From assembly GCA_944381075.1 (NCBI GenBank), contig CALWJT010000018.1, positions 1 to 44,424 on the forward strand: DNA of 44,424 bases, given 5' to 3'. Shown here one piece after another: positions 41,105-44,424 of the stretch (its first letter is position 1; every line of letters starts with the position of its first letter). The stretch is from an uncultured Clostridia bacterium. Its GTDB lineage: Bacteria; Bacillota; Clostridia; Oscillospirales; CAG-272. Under the pieces are notes generated by a model that was given only the letters and a program-made list of their open reading frames with translations, was not told where the DNA came from and ran no database searches. Both the position numbers and the translations under genes were made by a program.

Positions 41105-42028
41105 CTACAGAACCTTGGACAGAAATTCCTTCAGCCGCGCATCCCTCGGATGCTCAAAAAATTCGGACGGCGTGTTTTCCTCCTTGATCTTTCCCTCATT
41201 GACGAAGAGGACTCGCGTGCCGACCTCGCGGGCAAAGCCCATTTCATGCGTGACGATGACCATCGTCATCCCATCCTCGGCAAGTTGCCGGATCAAGTCG
41301 AGAACCTCGCCCACCATCTCAGGGTCGAGCGCGGAGGTCGGCTCGTCGAACAGCATGACCTCCGGATTCATCGCAAGCGCGCGAACGATGGCAATTCGCT
41401 GCTTTTGACCGCCGGACAGCTTGCTCGGATAGACATCCCGCTTATCGGAAAGTCCGATGCGCTCCAGAAGCTCGAGTGCCCGGGCCTCTGCCTGCTCCTT
41501 GGTCTGGAGGCCGAGCTGCGTCGGCGCGAGCGTTAGGTTCTGGAGCACGGTCAAATTGCCGAACAGATTGAAATGCTGAAAGACCATGCCCATTTTCCGG
41601 CGCGCCAGATTGACATCGATGAAATTGTCGGCATAGATCTTTTTCAATAGGGCGTCATAGGCCTTTCCCTCATGCTTTTTCAACAGATCCTCTGCTTTGA
41701 TTTTGCGAATGGCCTCTGTTTCCGCCGCCTCCTCCGAAGCAGCGGGAGCTCCTGCTTTTATGCCGGCAAGAACGCTCTGATAGGTTTCGGAAGCGCGGAT
41801 CACGTCAAAATGCAGATAAGGATCCGGCTCCGTAATGAGCTTCCCGTCCAGCCAGACCTCGCCGTAGGTTGGCGTTTCGAGCAGATTCATGCAGCGCAGA
41901 AGCGTAGACTTGCCGCTGCCAGACGGACCGACGATCACCACCCGCTCGCCTCTTTCGATCTCGCAGGAGACGCCGTGCAGGACGGCGACGTCCCCGAAGT
42001 TTTTATAGATGTTTTTAACGCTTATCAC
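41105..42028 (-). CDS. Polar amino-acid ABC transporter ATPase with an insertion
   Basis: A 307-residue GlnQ-class ATPase: Walker [10 protein letters not shown] (34-42), '[11 protein letters not shown]' Q-loop (Gln151), 'KLSGGQKQR' signature, '[20 protein letters not shown]' and '[10 protein letters not shown]'. Between Walker A and the Q-loop (residues of about 67-138) there are some 70 extra helical, Ala/Glu/Lys-rich residues not found in the usual 240-residue protein. The start is a GTG (42028) with AGGAGG 10 nt upstream, overlapping the permease gene; the extended frame to 42088 lies inside the permease. Confidence 0.93.
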   Translation of the reverse strand: MISVKNIYKNFGDVAVLHGVSCEIERGERVVIVGPSGSGKSTLLRCMNLLETPTYGEVWLDGKLITEPDPYLHFDVIRASETYQSVLAGIKAGAPAASEEAAETEAIRKIKAEDLLKKHEGKAYDALLKKIYADNFIDVNLARRKMGMVFQHFNLFGNLTVLQNLTLAPTQLGLQTKEQAEARALELLERIGLSDKRDVYPSKLSGGQKQRIAIVRALAMNPEVMLFDEPTSALDPEMVGEVLDLIRQLAEDGMTMVIVTHEMGFAREVGTRVLFVNEGKIKEENTPSEFFEHPRDARLKEFLSKVL

Positions 42029-42710
42029 CGGAACGCAGCCTCCTTTCGATTTGCTTGATGGCAAAGGTGAGCGCATAAACAATGACAAGATAGAAAAGCG
42101 CCGCCACCGTCATCGGTCCGAGGTAGCTGGCAAGATTGTGTCCGCTGCCGATGTTCTGCGCCGCCGCTGTCAGGTCGAACATACCGATCATGCTCACAAT
42201 CGAGGTTTCCTTGATCAGCGCGATCAGTTCGTTTCCGATCGCGGGAATCACGTTTTTGATTGCCTGAGGAATGATGATCTTGCGCATGGTGATGCCCTGT
42301 GTCAGTCCCAGCGCACGCCCCGCCTCCGTCTGCCCGATATCGACCGACAGGATGCCGGCGCGGATATTTTCCGCCACATAGGCACCGGAATTGATCCCAA
42401 ACGCGAGGATCGCCGTTATGATCTTCGGAAATCCGCGGATGGCAAATATAATAAACGCCATGATGAAAAGCTGAAGCGCCATCGGCGTTCCGCGGATTAC
42501 GACAAGATAAACGTTGCAGACTGCACGCGGGATCTTCATCCAGCGGCTTTTTCCGCTTGAAAGCCTGACAAGCGCGACCAGCGTTCCGAGGAAAAGCCCT
42601 ATAATGGCAGCTCCAACGGATATGGCAAGCGTTAGCTTCAGTCCCTCAAGCAGCGCGGAAAAATATTTTTCATTGGTAAAACACTGGGCTACGTCGCTAA
42701 AAAACTTCAT
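42015..42710 (-). CDS. Polar amino-acid ABC transporter permease
   Basis: A 231-residue HisM/GlnP-type permease with about five TM segments: '[30 protein letters not shown]', '[20 protein letters not shown]', '[30 protein letters not shown]', then '[19 protein letters not shown]'. The EAA-type coupling loop '[33 protein letters not shown]' is clear. It overlaps the ATPase start and lies 93 nt after the binding-protein gene. Confidence 0.96.
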   Translation of the reverse strand: MKFFSDVAQCFTNEKYFSALLEGLKLTLAISVGAAIIGLFLGTLVALVRLSSGKSRWMKIPRAVCNVYLVVIRGTPMALQLFIMAFIIFAIRGFPKIITAILAFGINSGAYVAENIRAGILSVDIGQTEAGRALGLTQGITMRKIIIPQAIKNVIPAIGNELIALIKETSIVSMIGMFDLTAAAQNIGSGHNLASYLGPMTVAALFYLVIVYALTFAIKQIERRLRSGDKR

Positions 42711-42746
42711 TCGTATCCATCCTTTTCCTATGCCCCGACATCAAGA

Positions 42747-42772
42747 GGAACTGCATATTTCTATGCAGTTCC
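42747..42772 (-). repeat. Intercistronic hairpin between binding protein and permease
   Basis: GGAACTGCAT and ATGCAGTTCC form a 10-bp stem with a 6-nt loop, 32 nt after the binding-protein stop, without a T-run. It probably protects or partly attenuates the transcript so that the binding protein is made in excess over the membrane parts, a usual arrangement. Confidence 0.7.
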
Positions 42773-42803
42773 CAGAGCTTCTATCTCAGAACTCGCCCGA
42801 ATA

Positions 42804-43637
42804 TCATTCCAGTCCCATGTGTTTGCGGATCAGCTCCTCCACACCTTCGGTGCCGAGCTCCTCGAGGACCTCGTTGATCGCATTCAGCAGCTCGTCATTG
42901 CCTTTTGTGACACAGATCGCGTAGGATTCCTCCGTCGGACTCGGAGCCTCGCCCTCCGCGCCGGCGTAATAAAGCGCCGCGCAGGAGTATCCGTCGTTTT
43001 TATCCACGATATAGGAGGCGGGGAGCTTATCGACGACCACGACGTCGATCTGGTTCGCGCCGATGGCGTCCGCCGCCACCTGCGCGTTGTCGAAGCGGGA
43101 AATCTCCGCGCCCGTGCCCTTCAGCACGCCGTCAAAGCCCTCGTCACCGTTTATCTCGCCGGCCACATAAATATCGCCGGTCGTATCCTTCTGAACGCCG
43201 ATCTTCTTGCCGGCGAGATTATCCCAGAGGATATACTCGACATCGCCGTCCTTGCCGTCCGGCGTCATGGCCCCGTCCTTATAGATGACATACTGGACAG
43301 ACGTAAAATAGGTATTGGAAAAATCCACCTTCTCCTTGCGGGCATCCGTCACCGTGATCCCCGCGGCGCCGGCATCGCAGACCTTCCCCGCAGAGACATT
43401 GTCGATGATGACGGAAAACGTCGTATTTTCAAATTCTACCTTTTTGCCGAGCTTCTCGCCGACAAGGTTCATGATGTCGACGTCTACGCCGACGATTTCC
43501 GTGCCGTCATAATACTCGAACGGTGCGAAATACGCATTGGTATGTACGATGATCGTGTCCTCCTTGCCGCAGCCGGCCATAAGAAAACAGCCGAGCGTCA
43601 AGGCAAGCGCGAGCGCGAGCGAAAGAATTTTCTTCAT
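42804..43637 (-). CDS. Amino-acid ABC transporter substrate-binding lipoprotein
   Basis: A 277-residue family 3 solute-binding lipoprotein. Lipobox LMAGC (Cys23). 'YFAPFEYYDGTEIVGVDVDIMNLVGEKLG' is the classical start of GlnH/HisJ proteins, 'VCDAGAAGITVTDARKEKVDFSNTYF' the ligand-binding block with Thr and Arg that hold the amino-acid backbone. The specific amino acid is not evident. AGGA lies 8 nt before the ATG. A consensus promoter precedes it. Confidence 0.96.
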   Translation of the reverse strand: MKKILSLALALALTLGCFLMAGCGKEDTIIVHTNAYFAPFEYYDGTEIVGVDVDIMNLVGEKLGKKVEFENTTFSVIIDNVSAGKVCDAGAAGITVTDARKEKVDFSNTYFTSVQYVIYKDGAMTPDGKDGDVEYILWDNLAGKKIGVQKDTTGDIYVAGEINGDEGFDGVLKGTGAEISRFDNAQVAADAIGANQIDVVVVDKLPASYIVDKNDGYSCAALYYAGAEGEAPSPTEESYAICVTKGNDELLNAINEVLEELGTEGVEELIRKHMGLE

Positions 43638-43677
43638 TTTGAAGTTCCTCCAAAGTGTTATGTATTTTTATGCCGTC

Positions 43678-43706
43678 ATTATACAGCATCGTTCCGATTC
43701 TGTCAA
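43678..43706 (-). promoter_or_regulatory. Perfect promoter of the amino-acid ABC operon
   Basis: -35 TTGACA (43706-43701), 17-nt spacer, -10 TATAAT (43683-43678). Predicted start near 43671, about 34 nt before the binding-protein ATG. Confidence 0.93.
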
Positions 43707-43715
43707 CCCTTTTTT

Positions 43716-43748
43716 GAAAAAATATTCAAAATTTTTGAATATTTTTTC
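43716..43748 (-). terminator. A/T-rich terminator after murC
   Basis: GAAAAAATATTC and GAATATTTTTTC form a perfect 12-bp stem with a 9-nt loop, 25 nt after the murC stop. T-run is inside the stem; the stem is AT-rich, so the call is less certain than for GC-rich ones. Confidence 0.7.
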
Positions 43749-43773
43749 ACATTCTTACATGTGAGATGAAAAT

Positions 43774-44424
43774 TTATTCATTTTTATCCAGAAGGTCCGC
43801 CAGATGGTCGACCGGCCCCGCGCCCAGGATCAGGACCGTATCGCCGGAGCGCGCCTCCTCTTTTATCCTTTCTGCGGCAAGCGAATAAGAGGAAAGATAG
43901 GCTCCGCCCGGCGTCGCGCAGGCAAGCGCCTCCGATGACACGCCGCAGAGGTTCTTTTCTCTCGCCGCATAAATATCCAGAAAATATACAGCGTCGGCGC
44001 CCGCAAAGCAGCGGGTAAAGCCGTCCCACAGCGCTGCCGTGCGCGAATAGGTATGCGGCTCGAAGAAGCAAAGGAGCCTTCCCTTCGTCATCTGCCGCGC
44101 AGCACGGATGGTGGCTGCGATCTCCCGCGGATGATGCGCATAGTCGATGTAGACGCGCGCGCCGTTCACTTCCCCTTTGTATTCAAACCGGCGCCGAAGC
44201 CCCCGGAAAGAAGCGAGCGCCGAGGAAATATCAGAGGCGGAAATCCCCAGTCTGTCCGCAACAGCGGCGGCCGCAAGCGCGTTATATATATTATGGTAGC
44301 CGTACACGGAAAGCTCGATATGCGCGAGCTTCTTTCCGTCCCCCATCAGGTCAAAGGACGGCTTCCCGCTGGAAAGCTCGATTTTTTCCGCAGTATAGTC
44401 GGCATCCTCACGGATGCCGAACGT
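43774..44424 (-). CDS. murC: UDP-N-acetylmuramate--L-alanine ligase, C-terminal part
   Basis: The frame is open to the window edge (217 residues seen; about half of a normal MurC). Family blocks: 'YGYHNIYNALAAAAVADRLG', 'DYAHHPREIAATI' (Mur ligase C-terminal domain, MurC version), 'FEPHTYSRTAAL' and 'DIYAAREK'. It adds the first amino acid, L-alanine, to UDP-MurNAc in the cytoplasm. The ATP-binding loop and the start lie outside the window. Not a pseudogene as far as can be seen. Confidence 0.95.
   Translation of the reverse strand, partial: TFGIREDADYTAEKIELSSGKPSFDLMGDGKKLAHIELSVYGYHNIYNALAAAAVADRLGISASDISSALASFRGLRRRFEYKGEVNGARVYIDYAHHPREIAATIRAARQMTKGRLLCFFEPHTYSRTAALWDGFTRCFAGADAVYFLDIYAAREKNLCGVSSEALACATPGGAYLSSYSLAAERIKEEARSGDTVLILGAGPVDHLADLLDKNE

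Overview
The window reads as a chromosomal segment of a GC-rich Bacillota bacterium, most likely class Clostridia. The basis is consensus sigma-A promoters with strong Shine-Dalgarno sites, a tryptophan T-box riboswitch, a dimeric-type glycyl-tRNA synthetase, a 'Cheo-box' type LexA site and lipoprotein signal peptides. A species cannot be named from this sequence. Most genes lie on the minus strand.

Layout. 1-2.8 kb: the 3' end of a plus-strand gene with its terminator, then a leftward phage-derived cassette (DUF1492-type late regulator, BppU-like baseplate protein, receptor-binding-like tail protein). Its promoter carries a LexA/SOS box over the predicted transcription start. 2.8-4.2 kb: an AT-rich island with a membrane zincin (HExxH) and a 5'-truncated acyl carrier protein that abuts GC-rich DNA. 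4.2-15.1 kb: housekeeping genes. These are a DUF368 (PopT-type) lipid transporter; a pfkB-like/ruvX/glyS/membrane-protein operon; a methyltransferase; dut; prfC; a HAD phosphatase; a DUF2156-GNAT fusion; and an XRE regulator. The XRE gene diverges from an ABC ATPase, a large ABC-2 permease and a lipoprotein (15.4-19.8 kb). The intergenic space holds four copies of a 7-bp motif.

19.9-26.8 kb: a complete trpEGDCFBA operon in which nearly every junction is a 4-nt ATGA overlap. It is driven by a consensus promoter and controlled by a T-box leader with a UGG specifier and a terminator. 27.1-32.2 kb: a four-gene sugar-acid catabolic operon (enolase-superfamily dehydratase, SDR, RraA-like aldolase, lactonase) divergent from an AraC regulator. 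32.4-40.5 kb: an envelope-stress/export region, all leftward. It comprises a response regulator and histidine kinase; a MacA/MacB-like efflux system (adaptor, ATPase, permease); then an HtrA-like protease, an ECF-like sigma factor and a one-TM protein whose exported part is built of 22-residue acidic repeats. 40.8-44.4 kb: tRNA-Leu(UAG), a polar amino-acid ABC transporter whose ATPase carries an unusual insertion, and the 3' part of murC, cut by the window edge.

The most novel-looking items are the SOS-controlled mini tail cassette, the HtrA / ECF sigma / acidic-repeat anchor module, the PfkB homologue that has lost its GAGD catalytic motif, and the truncated acyl carrier protein with its translationally coupled membrane zincin. 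Calls rest on reading of motifs and family knowledge; no database search was run.
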